This document shows positions 1-7,837 of a stretch of DNA of 64,000 nucleotides, in pieces (position 1 is the stretch's first letter; each line of letters starts with the position of its first letter). The position numbers and the translations under genes were made by a program. A model generated the notes under the pieces. The model worked only from the letters and a program-made list of their open reading frames with translations, was not told the DNA's origin and made no database searches. The stretch comes from JAJRVM01 sp041752115 (GTDB lineage: Bacteria; Planctomycetota; Planctomycetia; Pirellulales; Pirellulaceae), in contig JBGSHS010000360.1 in NCBI GenBank assembly GCA_041752115.1, forward strand, positions 62,001 through 126,000, in the 5' to 3' direction.

Positions 1-2575
1 GTGCAAACAGGCTCTTGTTGTGCACACAAATTCTCAGCGGATCATCGGATCCGCGACTCCAGGCGCTGAAGACCTGACCCAGATTCCCCTCCGCACGCAG
101 CGGCATGCACCAGAGCGACACCGTGTAGTCACGTCGCGGGAACGCCTTGAGCTGATAGCGGAGCATTCCCTGCGTGCCGTCCAGCTCAACCGCATCTTGC
201 ACCGGCGAACCGGCTGCTTCGGCCTTCTGCCAGCCTTTGGCTTCCAGCAGCGTACCGTAGCTCGGCTGCGGATCACCTGCCAGGTCAGCCGACACGATCA
301 TCCCCTCGGCGTTCTCACCGTACTCGGTCAACATATCATCGGTGAGCGGCGGCAGGCTGGCATCGATCTGGAACCGACGGAAGGTCACCGTTGAGGGCGT
401 CGCTCCAAAGTCGTTCTTAGCGATCAGCGTCCAGTAATAGTCGCGGCCCGGTTCTAGTGTCTTTGTCTGCTGAGCAGGCAGCACGAAGCGCACGGCGGCC
501 GGCACCTCCAGCTCGATCATCTTCTGCTGGAAATCGGGCGATGGGGAAACCAGCAACTGCAGGCGAACCCCCTCCAGTCCGACCACCGTGGGGCGGACCG
601 TGAAGAGCATTCTTCCTGGGGGGACTTTCGCGTCTTGAGCGGGTTGCTCGGGAAGCGGTGGTGGAGGGGCGATCTGCTGCGCAGGAAGCCAGGAGAAATA
701 CTGACTGCCGCACGAACCGGCGCTGGCATAATCGCACAGTCGAACCGGAGGTCCTTGGGAACGGGGCAGATCGACAATGAGCCATGGAGGAAAGCGGCCA
801 ATCGCGGTGCCGTCGCTGGTTCGGGACGGACGCGAGACCTGCGCAGCGGACAGATCGGTCGGCGTCAGCGCAGGGGGCATCGGGGCGCTGGGGTCATTGA
901 GCAAGCTGTCGTAGGCCAACAGCAGCGGGCCGCGAAAGACACTCATCTTGCCCGCCATCTCGCCCCCTCCCGCTTCATAATGCAGAGCCATATCGAAGGC
1001 GATTTCCACGGTATCGCCCGACTGCCAGATGCGGTCGATCGTGTAGTACGTGCCCGGCTCAGGACCTTTGTCGGTACGACCTGCAGCGGAGACCGACCCG
1101 GTCGTTGCCGACTCCACCAGTTGGCCCTGCGATCGGCAGGCGATCTCGGTCTGCTGCGACCAGCCAGGTATGCGCAGCTGCAACGGAAACTTGGATGGAT
1201 TTTTCAACTGCAGTTTGACTTTCACTTTTCCATCGAGTGGATAGAGCGTTTCCTGCCGCAGGTCAATCTGGGTGCCGTCGGCCAGCGCGACGGTGGCGGT
1301 CAAAGGTCCGTAGTAATTAATAGCCAGACCGGTTGCCGAGCGCATCACTGCCCATTCCGAGAGCATGCCGATGCCGCGCGGCGCATTGACGCTGCAACAA
1401 TTCAGGTCGGGGGTGCCTGCTCGTGACTGAAATACGATCGTGTGATGCGACGCCTCACGCACTCCGTCCATCGGCGTGCTGTAAGTCCACCAACTGCCCG
1501 AAGGATGTTGTGCTCCCAACATGCCGTTGTAGGTCGAGCGTTCCAGTTCGTCGGCGGCGATCGAGTCGCCGGTTAACCGCAACGCGTCAACTGTCATGGC
1601 CATCCAGGCGATGGTGCAACAGGTTTCAATGGCCGTTGGTTCGTAAGGCGTCCCTGTCGCCTGCTCTCCGGACGAAAATCCCCCAGTATTGCGGCGATCC
1701 AATCGACGGATACTGTTCCAGTGATTCAGCAATGAAGTGCGGTAACGCTCGTCGCCGGTGATCAGGTACAGCTCGACCAGCCCTTGCAGATCGTGGAGAC
1801 TTTCCCAACGCGGCTTGGGAGTCTGATAGAATTCGACGCCGGCCAGCCCGGTGCGGAAATAGTCCCCTTCCTGTTGCCAGTCGGTTTCGATCTCCTGCAT
1901 CAGCTGCAGATAACGCGCTTCACCGGTGAGGCGATGCAGGCGTCCCAGCGAGTGGATAATCGCCAGGTTCATTTCACTGGAACCGGCATCGCGCGGCCGG
2001 CGATCGGTGTTCAAATAGATCTGGCAGGCCAGATCCGCTTCTTTGCGTGCGGCCTGCAATGCCGCTTGGTCTCCAGTCCGCTCGTGCCACATGAGCAGCG
2101 CGAGCATGATGTGGTAGTGTCCCCACAAGTCCCAGTGCGTGAGAAGCTGTTGTTTCTCAGGAAACGGGCCGAGATAGCCGTTGCTGGCCTGACAGGCGAT
2201 CAGTTCGCGGATGACGGCCTCGACCGTAGCTTGCAGCTTGGGGTCCGGGTCCATCCGGAGCGCTTGGATGGCCGAGATGAGGTACTTCCCGACGAACTCA
2301 CCGGCCCAGGGGACCAATTGCGGAGTCGGCTGGCGATCGCGCAGGCGGAACATCGCTAACAAGCCTGGATCGGCCTGAGGTGCACGCAACAGCCAGCCGG
2401 TCTTGTTGGCGGCCACGCGCTCCCCCACGACTCCTCCCAGGTTGTAGACCGCATGAGGATCGAAGTCGAGTGCAAATGCACCCTTCGGTGGCTGCGTCTG
2501 AGCCAGGGCCGTGCTGCCGATCCACAAGACCGCAAGCCACAAGACGCTGAGTATTGCTATGCCGCGTGCGCGCAT
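1..2575 (-). CDS. GH127/DUF1680-type exported glycosidase, C-terminus cut by window edge
   Basis: The reading frame is open from the ATG at 2575 to base 1, about 858 codons, and continues outside the window. It starts after a GAGGAGA ribosome site and has a signal peptide (residues 1-24, ending STALAQ). The toroid region resembles the GH127 beta-L-arabinofuranosidase family (formerly DUF1680). An ETCCT motif near residue 316 and an LNCCSVNAPRG motif near 392 match the Glu-x-Cys and Cys-Cys residues that bind zinc and supply the nucleophile in that family. After about residue 640 come an immunoglobulin or fibronectin-like stretch and then a LamG-like domain that runs off the edge. The likely job is removal of arabinose or similar sugars from plant or algal glycans outside the cytoplasm. 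Family assignment is firm; substrate is inferred. Confidence 0.85.
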   Translation of the reverse strand, partial: MRARGIAILSVLWLAVLWIGSTALAQTQPPKGAFALDFDPHAVYNLGGVVGERVAANKTGWLLRAPQADPGLLAMFRLRDRQPTPQLVPWAGEFVGKYLISAIQALRMDPDPKLQATVEAVIRELIACQASNGYLGPFPEKQQLLTHWDLWGHYHIMLALLMWHERTGDQAALQAARKEADLACQIYLNTDRRPRDAGSSEMNLAIIHSLGRLHRLTGEARYLQLMQEIETDWQQEGDYFRTGLAGVEFYQTPKPRWESLHDLQGLVELYLITGDERYRTSLLNHWNSIRRLDRRNTGGFSSGEQATGTPYEPTAIETCCTIAWMAMTVDALRLTGDSIAADELERSTYNGMLGAQHPSGSWWTYSTPMDGVREASHHTIVFQSRAGTPDLNCCSVNAPRGIGMLSEWAVMRSATGLAINYYGPLTATVALADGTQIDLRQETLYPLDGKVKVKLQLKNPSKFPLQLRIPGWSQQTEIACRSQGQLVESATTGSVSAAGRTDKGPEPGTYYTIDRIWQSGDTVEIAFDMALHYEAGGGEMAGKMSVFRGPLLLAYDSLLNDPSAPMPPALTPTDLSAAQVSRPSRTSDGTAIGRFPPWLIVDLPRSQGPPVRLCDYASAGSCGSQYFSWLPAQQIAPPPPLPEQPAQDAKVPPGRMLFTVRPTVVGLEGVRLQLLVSPSPDFQQKMIELEVPAAVRFVLPAQQTKTLEPGRDYYWTLIAKNDFGATPSTVTFRRFQIDASLPPLTDDMLTEYGENAEGMIVSADLAGDPQPSYGTLLEAKGWQKAEAAGSPVQDAVELDGTQGMLRYQLKAFPRRDYTVSLWCMPLRAEGNLGQVFSAWSRGSDDPLRICVHNKSLFA

Positions 2576-3127
2576 CGTGAGTCTCCTCGAAATGGCAAAG
2601 GTGGGTCAATCAGGGCATCACGGCGAACGGTCACACGTGCCGGGCCTTCGATCCTGGATGCGAGTGATCGTTGCGGTGGGATCTGATTGTACACGCTCAG
2701 GAATCGCAAGCCAAAGATGGTACCAGGTGGGAATGTCAGCCGGCTGGATGCCCAGCGCGCCGCTCTTGACGCACTGCCAGGCTCGCATCCAGAGAGAGCG
2801 GCCTCCCTGTCTGGCGAGAGGCGGAGCACTCTCCCGGACGTGAGCTTCGGCGGCCCCGATATCCCAGGTGGTCGGGTCGGGTCGTGAGTGAGTAGAATGA
2901 CGGCACGGGAGATCGGGGGGAACGGTGAGTTCGGCTTTCCGCGGCGTTCATGCTGATCGCGTGGTATGGCGCGCGACCGATGGGCGGCGCCTATGGCGTG
3001 AGCGTTCTCCCTCTTTGGCTGGCGGCCGGGCCGCCGGAGGACGAGCAAGAAGGGCTGAGTTGGCTGGCGTGGAGGAGACGCGTGTGGTCGCTGTGTCGCG
3101 CGAGCCAACTCGGAGAAAGGGATGATT
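2576..3127. other. Intergenic region between divergent genes, no gene recognised
   Basis: About 550 bp separates the start of the glycosidase gene (minus strand) from the small plus-strand gene at 3128. Promoters for both should lie here, but I could not identify convincing -35/-10 elements. Short frames present in both strands have no recognisable protein character. Confidence 0.5.
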
Positions 3128-3364
3128 ATGCTCTCGGCAGAGAAGGTATTGGACCATTACTTTCTGGACACCCGCTGCATGCTGATCGAAATTGCGGCGG
3201 TCCTGGATCGGTTTGACCGGGCGCTGCAGCGCGATCCGCAAGGGGCAGCCAGCGCCGATGATCGACTGGATCGCGTCTACCAAGCTCTGACCTTGCTGGC
3301 GGAGCGAGAGACGGCGGCGAATCGCAGTGAACGGCTGCTGAATCTCTTCTCGGATCCTGTCTGA
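3128..3364 (+). CDS. Small conserved-looking protein upstream of TatD-type hydrolase
   Basis: This encodes 78 residues, mostly predicted helix (DHYFLDTRCMLIEIAAVLD at the N-terminus), with no signal peptide. Either the ATG at 3122 or that at 3128 could start it. A GGAGAAAGG site lies just upstream, and 3128 has the better spacing. The stop is 48 bp before the TatD-type gene, so the two probably form one transcript. From memory, small helical proteins of this kind accompany TatD/EboB-like genes in other planctomycetes, but I cannot confirm that here. No function can be given; a regulatory or structural partner of the hydrolase is an inference. Confidence 0.65.
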   Translation: MLSAEKVLDHYFLDTRCMLIEIAAVLDRFDRALQRDPQGAASADDRLDRVYQALTLLAERETAANRSERLLNLFSDPV

Positions 3365-3412
3365 CCAACGGCGTGCCGCAGAATCGCGATCGATGATTCA
3401 GGAGTATCACTC

Positions 3413-4234
3413 ATGCAGATCATTCAGCCTCATTATCACGGGATTGCCAGAACGGCTCAGGACTATGAACGGATGGCCATGTCGGGAGTGGTCGCCGTGG
3501 CGGAGCCGGCGTTCTGGGCCGGCTTCGACCGCGCGTATCCTCAGACGTTTCTCGACTATTTCCGTCAGATCAGCGAATTCGAACCGACGCGGGCCGCTCA
3601 GTACGGCATTCGTCATTTCTGCTGGGTGGCGGTCAATCCGAAGGAAGCGGAGGACCCGCCGCTGAGTCGGGAGGTGATGCAGCACATGCCGGAGTTCTTC
3701 TCCAAGCCGACGGTGCTGGGAGTCGGCGAGATCGGCTTCCACAAGACCACCAGAAACGAGGAGACGATCTTTGAGGAGCAACTCGAGATGGCGATCCAGC
3801 ACGATCAGCTGGTCTTGATTCACACGCCGCATCTGCAGGATAAAGTGCGGGGGACGCGTCGGACGCTGGACGTGCTGCGCAACGCCAAGATCGCTCCTCA
3901 CCGGGTGTGGATCGATCACGTGGAAGAACATACGATTCGCGAGCCGCTGGAGGCGGGCTACTGGGTCGGATTCACGCTCTACCCGATCACCAAATGCTCG
4001 CCCAAACGAGCGGTCGATATGCTCGAACTCTACGGCCACGAACGGATCCTGGTGAACTCATCGGCTGACTGGGGGCCGAGCGATCCGTTTACGCTGCAGG
4101 AGTGCATCCTGGAGTTTCGACGTCGAGGGCATTCGCTGCAGGAAGCCCTCGAAGTGTTCCACAATAATCCCTGTCGTTTCCTGGGACAGAATCCCAAATT
4201 CGACATTCGACCGGTGAGAGTCGATGTGGCGTGA
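3413..4234 (+). CDS. TatD/EboB-like metal-dependent hydrolase
   Basis: A 273-residue protein with the metal ligands expected of TatD-type amidohydrolases: HxH (H7, H9), the Glu of GEIGFH (about E106), H137 in LIHTPH, H169 in WIDHVEEH and D219 in SSADWG. TatD proteins are TIM-barrel hydrolases, often nucleases. The wording of the motifs is closer to the EboB branch, found in ebo clusters that move prenylated compounds to the periplasm, than to E. coli TatD. No other ebo gene (UbiA prenyltransferase, dehydroquinate-synthase-like) is next to it here. The upstream small gene is probably co-transcribed. There is no signal peptide, so it is cytoplasmic. Substrate unknown. Confidence 0.85.
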   Translation: MQIIQPHYHGIARTAQDYERMAMSGVVAVAEPAFWAGFDRAYPQTFLDYFRQISEFEPTRAAQYGIRHFCWVAVNPKEAEDPPLSREVMQHMPEFFSKPTVLGVGEIGFHKTTRNEETIFEEQLEMAIQHDQLVLIHTPHLQDKVRGTRRTLDVLRNAKIAPHRVWIDHVEEHTIREPLEAGYWVGFTLYPITKCSPKRAVDMLELYGHERILVNSSADWGPSDPFTLQECILEFRRRGHSLQEALEVFHNNPCRFLGQNPKFDIRPVRVDVA

Positions 4235-4451
4235 GGCATTGGCTGAGTTCGGCGCGACCGGCCCGTCTGTTCCCGGGTCCGAAGCAAGTGCGGGCCGGGG
4301 AGGACAGACAGTCGTGAGGTCGGATAAGACGAGTCCTTCCACATCCAGGATCGCGATTCCGCCGCGCGCCGCGGCCACGGAGGAAAAAAGGACCGAATCA
4401 TACCTGATCAAGTCAGACGCGAGCCGCACCGCGTTCTTTCTGAGCAGGTTG

Positions 4452-4535
4452 TTTCGTCATTCGTCATTACATTCGTCATTGGGTATTTCGTCATTCGTCA
4501 TTCCTGGCAGGTGTTGCTGAATCGCGCCCGGTCAT
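4452..4535 (+). repeat. TTCGTCATT dispersed element, copy 1
   Basis: This stretch has repeated TTCGTCATT units, a central GGGTATTTCGTCATTCG, and a tail GGCAGGTGTTGCTGAATCG followed by a GGTCA. The same core recurs at 16.3, 23.8, 45.9, 51.0 and 63.6 kb. The tail is shared with the 23.8 and 51.0 kb copies. It lies just upstream of hemB. Confidence 0.85.
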
Positions 4536-4571
4536 CTAGTTCGAAGCCCCAGTGGGCGGGAGAGAAATCGT

Positions 4572-5594
4572 ATGAGTGGTGCTCAGGCTGTGCCGGTAGT
4601 TGGACGTTTTCCATTGACGCGGATGCGTCGCAATCGGAGATTTCCCTGGTCACGCGCTCTGGTACGTGAACATCAGCTGTCAGCATGCGATCTGATCTGG
4701 CCCGTTTTCATTCACGACAAGCCGGGCGTGCGTGAACCGATCGGTTCGATGCCGGGTGTGGACCGCCTGTCGATCGATCTGCTGCTGGAGGCCGTCGGCG
4801 AGGCTGTGGAACTGAACATTCCGGTGGTAGCTCTGTTCCCCGCCACCGACCCGGCGAAGAAAACGCCGGGAGCAGAGGAAGCGTGGAATCCGGAGAACCT
4901 CGTCTGCCGCGCCGTGCGGGCGATCAAACAGCAGTTTGGCGACAGGATTGGCGTCTTGTGTGATGTCGCTCTCGATCCCTATTCCAGCCATGGTCAGGAC
5001 GGACTGGTGGAAGACGGCTACGTGGTTAACGACCTCACCGTTGACGCTCTGTGCAAACAGGCACTCGTGCAAGCCGAGGCTGGCTGCGATGTGATCGCTC
5101 CCTCCGATATGATGGACGGACGCGTTGGAGCGGTCCGCAATGCGTTGGACGAATCGGGTTTCGACCACGTGCTGATTATGGCGTATGCCGCGAAATACGC
5201 TTCGGCATTCTACGGCCCGTTTCGCGATGCTGTCGGCTCAGCGGCCAGTCTGGGATCGGGCGATAAGAAGACGTACCAGATGGATCCGGCTAACGGGGAC
5301 GAGGCGCTGCGGGAAGTGGCACTCGATCTGGACGAGGGTGCCGATATGGTCATGGTCAAGCCGGGAATGCCTTACCTGGATATCGTCCATCGGGTGAAAG
5401 CGGCCTTCGGTGCTCCCACGTACGTGTACCAGGTCAGTGGCGAATACGCCATGCTGTGCGCGGCCGCCCAGCACGGCTGGCTGGACCATGATAAGGTGAT
5501 GATGGAGAGTCTGTTGGGGTTCAAACGCGCTGGTGCCGACGGGATCTTGACCTACTTCGCCGTCGAAGCGGCACGGCTCTTGAAAACCGGCTGA
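4572..5594 (+). CDS. hemB: Delta-aminolevulinic acid dehydratase (porphobilinogen synthase)
   Basis: A 340-residue cytoplasmic enzyme that condenses two 5-aminolevulinate molecules to porphobilinogen in haem and tetrapyrrole synthesis. The two active-site lysines are visible: K208 in AYAAKYASAFYGPFRDA and the Schiff-base K263 in MVMVKPGMPYLDI. The metal loop reads DVALDPYSSHGQDG, with Asp/Ala in place of the three cysteines of zinc-type enzymes. That indicates the magnesium-type class with an arginine-rich N-terminal arm (RMRRNRRFPWSRALVREHQL). The ATG at 4572 follows GGGCGGGAGAGAAATCGT. The gene is monocistronic and faces a convergent neighbour. Confidence 0.97.
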   Translation: MSGAQAVPVVGRFPLTRMRRNRRFPWSRALVREHQLSACDLIWPVFIHDKPGVREPIGSMPGVDRLSIDLLLEAVGEAVELNIPVVALFPATDPAKKTPGAEEAWNPENLVCRAVRAIKQQFGDRIGVLCDVALDPYSSHGQDGLVEDGYVVNDLTVDALCKQALVQAEAGCDVIAPSDMMDGRVGAVRNALDESGFDHVLIMAYAAKYASAFYGPFRDAVGSAASLGSGDKKTYQMDPANGDEALREVALDLDEGADMVMVKPGMPYLDIVHRVKAAFGAPTYVYQVSGEYAMLCAAAQHGWLDHDKVMMESLLGFKRAGADGILTYFAVEAARLLKTG

Positions 5595-5616
5595 TCGACA
5601 GACTAATCAAGAGAAG

Positions 5617-5642
5617 CGACGGGCACGTTCGGTACCCGTCGC
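5617..5642. terminator. Hairpin between convergent hemB and Spy-like gene
   Basis: Perfect 8-bp stem GCGACGGG/CCCGTCGC with an 11-base loop. It sits 22 bp after the hemB stop and 71 bp beyond the end of the facing gene. No strong T-run follows, so it may serve as a bidirectional terminator or simply a stabilising 3' hairpin. Confidence 0.5.
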
Positions 5643-5713
5643 TCGAAATCTTCTGTCGATGTTTCAACGCCGTCAATGTTTCAACTCATCGACATGCGCG
5701 AGGCGACTGCAGC

Positions 5714-6421
5714 TTAGTTGCCGCGTCCACCACGTCCACCACGTCCGCCGCCGGGGCCACCCATGCCACCACGCAGCTGAGCGACATCGAACGGCTTACC
5801 AATCAATTCCTTGAACTTGGCCTGCTGCTCTTCCGTCAGGATCTCCTTAGCCTTCGCTTGCAGCTCTTCCTGCATCTTAGCCATGGCTTCCCGATTGGGC
5901 CGCTCGCCTTCACCGGCCGCATCGCGCAACGCCTCGAACGCCTCACGCTGAGCGGTCCGCAGCTTCTCCTGCTGTTCTTCGGTAATGTCCAGCTTCTTGG
6001 CAACGGCTTCGTCCATGTACGCGCCTGTACCTAGTGACTGGATACGGATTTCTTCCATGCGAGCCATCTGCTTCTCGTCGAGAACCTCGCCCACCTTTTT
6101 CAACTGCTCTTCCGCAGCCTTGGCACGTTCTTCCATCCACTTCTGTCGCTCTTCCTGACTCATGTTGCCGAAATCAGGGCGATCACCCGACGGACGGTTT
6201 GCCTCGGCGAGCTCTTGCAGCTTGGTCTTCTGTTCGTCGGAAATTCCTAACTCTTTCTGCACGGCCTCGTTGCGCAGCAACATGGCTGCTCCCATGCCGC
6301 GCCCCATCATTCCCATGCCGCCACCACGACGACCACCTTGCCCACGCTGCTGGCCATACGCCACCACCGAGACCAACAACACAGCCGCACAAGCACTCAC
6401 AAACACAAGACGCCGGTTCAT
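5714..6421 (-). CDS. Spy/CpxP-like periplasmic LTxxQ protein
   Basis: A 235-residue exported protein: signal peptide (MNRRLVFVSACAAVLLVSVVAYG), a Gly/Met/Arg-rich linker, then a helical, highly charged body. Two motifs, LGISDEQKTKLQEL and LDITEEQQEKLRTAQ, follow the LTxxQ pattern, and a third (LTEEQQAKFKELIG) lies near the C-terminus. It ends in a Gly/Arg repeat tail (GGRGGRGGRGN). Spy and CpxP are periplasmic chaperones and stress sensors, so a periplasmic chaperone or metal-related role is plausible but not shown. Planctomycetes carry many such proteins. Confidence 0.8.
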   Translation of the reverse strand: MNRRLVFVSACAAVLLVSVVAYGQQRGQGGRRGGGMGMMGRGMGAAMLLRNEAVQKELGISDEQKTKLQELAEANRPSGDRPDFGNMSQEERQKWMEERAKAAEEQLKKVGEVLDEKQMARMEEIRIQSLGTGAYMDEAVAKKLDITEEQQEKLRTAQREAFEALRDAAGEGERPNREAMAKMQEELQAKAKEILTEEQQAKFKELIGKPFDVAQLRGGMGGPGGGRGGRGGRGN

Positions 6422-6731
6422 AGCATGCTCCCTACCAAGACCTCAGGTAACCACAACTCGAAAAACCGCAGGATCGGGGCGCATTTTCACCCCAATCCAC
6501 ATTAAACGCAACAAGCTGCACAAAGTTGCGAAGCGACGAGATAAAAAAAGTGCGACTCTCCCAGAAGTCCGCCTACCACCTGAGCGAGCTAGGAGTGGCG
6601 TTCGCCTGTAGCAGGAGGAGCCGACTGGGATGTTGACGACCGCCACCGGCTCTGGGCCGGGCCCCGTCTGCCCTCCGCCCCTAATTGACCTGCTCGAATC
6701 GACCACCGTGCCAGTGGGCGGAGGGATCGCT
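6422..6731. other. Intergenic region, no gene recognised
   Basis: About 310 bp between two minus-strand genes. It must hold the leader of the Spy-like gene. Frames here are short and without protein character; no repeat family was recognised. Confidence 0.5.
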
Positions 6732-7223
6732 TTACGGTTGGGTTGTGCCCGGGCGGATGTGCAAGTGGCAACAGCCGCTGCAATCCGGTTTCCAGGTGTC
6801 GGCCGAGAACTGGAACCCAGCTCCCTCGAACGTTCCTTCGTCAATGGCGGCGGCGATACGGCACATGGTCGCCACGTCCTGGGGGGCCAGCTCCGCTTCC
6901 AGCCAGGCGTCCTTCAAGGGACAGGTCTGCAACGTGATGTCGAGCTGCTGGTCATCGCAGCGCTGGACGTGGGCCGAGAACATTCGCCCGTCGTCAGGGA
7001 TACCGGCCAGAAAGGCATCTCGCAGGCCTGGAAGGTCATTGGGGGCAAACGACACGAATCGCTGCCCAATCTGCTCACCTCGGCGGCGGATCGCTCGTTG
7101 CATGATCTCCACGGCCCGCTCTTCATCCAGGGCAGAACGCAATTCGTCGAAGATCAGGTAGTACAGCATGGCTCGATGCCGGAAAGAGGCATAGAGTTGC
7201 TCCCGTAGGTCTTGCTCAGTCAT
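6732..7223 (-). CDS. ATC-hydrolase-like (L-2-aminothiazoline-4-carboxylate hydrolase) family protein
   Basis: The start is the ATG at 7223 (MTEQDLREQL), preceded by GGGAGAGGAACG; this gives 163 residues. The frame extends upstream but without protein character. The N-terminal half is helical (LYYLIFDELRSALDEERAVEIMQRAIRRRG). The C-terminal half carries CPLKDAWLEAELAP and a CSGCCHLHI end. This layout fits the ATC_hydrolase family, whose founder hydrolyses L-2-amino-thiazoline-4-carboxylate to cysteine derivatives. Most family members are uncharacterised. It lies 20 bp downstream of the HHH gene and is probably co-transcribed with it. Confidence 0.7.
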   Translation of the reverse strand: MTEQDLREQLYASFRHRAMLYYLIFDELRSALDEERAVEIMQRAIRRRGEQIGQRFVSFAPNDLPGLRDAFLAGIPDDGRMFSAHVQRCDDQQLDITLQTCPLKDAWLEAELAPQDVATMCRIAAAIDEGTFEGAGFQFSADTWKPDCSGCCHLHIRPGTTQP

Positions 7224-7243
7224 TCGTTCCTCTCCCTGGTAAG

Positions 7244-7558
7244 CTAGGTGGACGTGAAGTCCAGCGGACTGGCTTTCAGCTGCCGTTTGCGCTGAGGCGT
7301 ATATTTCCACCACGGTCGAGCTGGTTTGCCATGCACGAAATCGACGGCGGCCATGAAGGTGTCGAGCAAACAAGGATCGTAGCGACGATTGTCCATCACA
7401 CACAGCCGCCGGTACAGTGCGAAGGCATCCTGCCCGTGCAGGTCTGTGGGGTGGAGAACGCCGAGACGTCGCAGGTCTGCCGCTATGGAGGGGCCGATAT
7501 TGGGAATCTGCTCCAACTGGACCACTCGCTCATCCCAGTGCTTCGCTTTCTTGGCCAT
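7244..7558 (-). CDS. Helix-hairpin-helix protein of the Cdd1/pathogenicity-locus family
   Basis: From the ATG at 7558 (MAKKAKHW; GGAG eight bases upstream) it encodes 104 residues. The core LEQIPNIGPSIAADLRRLGV is a helix-hairpin-helix of the type that binds DNA without sequence preference. The following part, LYRRLCVMDNRRYDPCLLDTFMAAVDF, matches the Cdd1 or mitomycin-resistance-like family. Such proteins are small and cytoplasmic and their function is unclear; nucleic-acid binding is the likely property. It is the first gene of a two-gene operon with the ATC-hydrolase-like gene. Confidence 0.8.
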   Translation of the reverse strand: MAKKAKHWDERVVQLEQIPNIGPSIAADLRRLGVLHPTDLHGQDAFALYRRLCVMDNRRYDPCLLDTFMAAVDFVHGKPARPWWKYTPQRKRQLKASPLDFTST

Positions 7559-7600
7559 GTCGGTCACTCCGAGCCCTGAATTCGGCTGACTCAGTCCCAC

Positions 7601-7837
7601 GATGGAGTTCGCAGCCGCTCTGGATTGTTGACGTTTTCCCAGTGCAGTTCAAGCGCTTTCGCGATGCGGGCTCGAAGAGGTGAAACGATCTCGCGATGGA
7701 GAGAGTGGGCAGAGTCGGGACGTTGACGGCCACTTGTCGGCCCGACACGGCTCTGGTAAAGGGGGGGCAGGGCGGCGTGTATGTAATAGTCGAATCCGTG
7801 TAATAGTCGAATCTCCGAATGACTGTGAGGCAATAAG
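7601..7837. other. Divergent intergenic region with a short direct repeat
   Basis: This 240-bp gap separates the HHH gene from the sugar kinase gene. Just before the kinase start, GTAATAGTCGAATC occurs twice in tandem around 7784-7815. It could be an operator-like repeat or chance duplication. Confidence 0.4.

Noticed and set aside
635..1426. 263-codon plus-strand frame opposite the GH127-type gene
   Set aside because: It is the antisense of a well-supported minus-strand gene, and the translation lacks protein character.
2950..3216. 88-codon plus-strand frame before the TatD operon
   Set aside because: It overlaps the small helical gene out of frame and has no ribosome site or recognisable composition.
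4224..4520. 98-codon frame before hemB
   Set aside because: Its C-terminal part is a translation of the TTCGTCATT repeat and the rest is intergenic.
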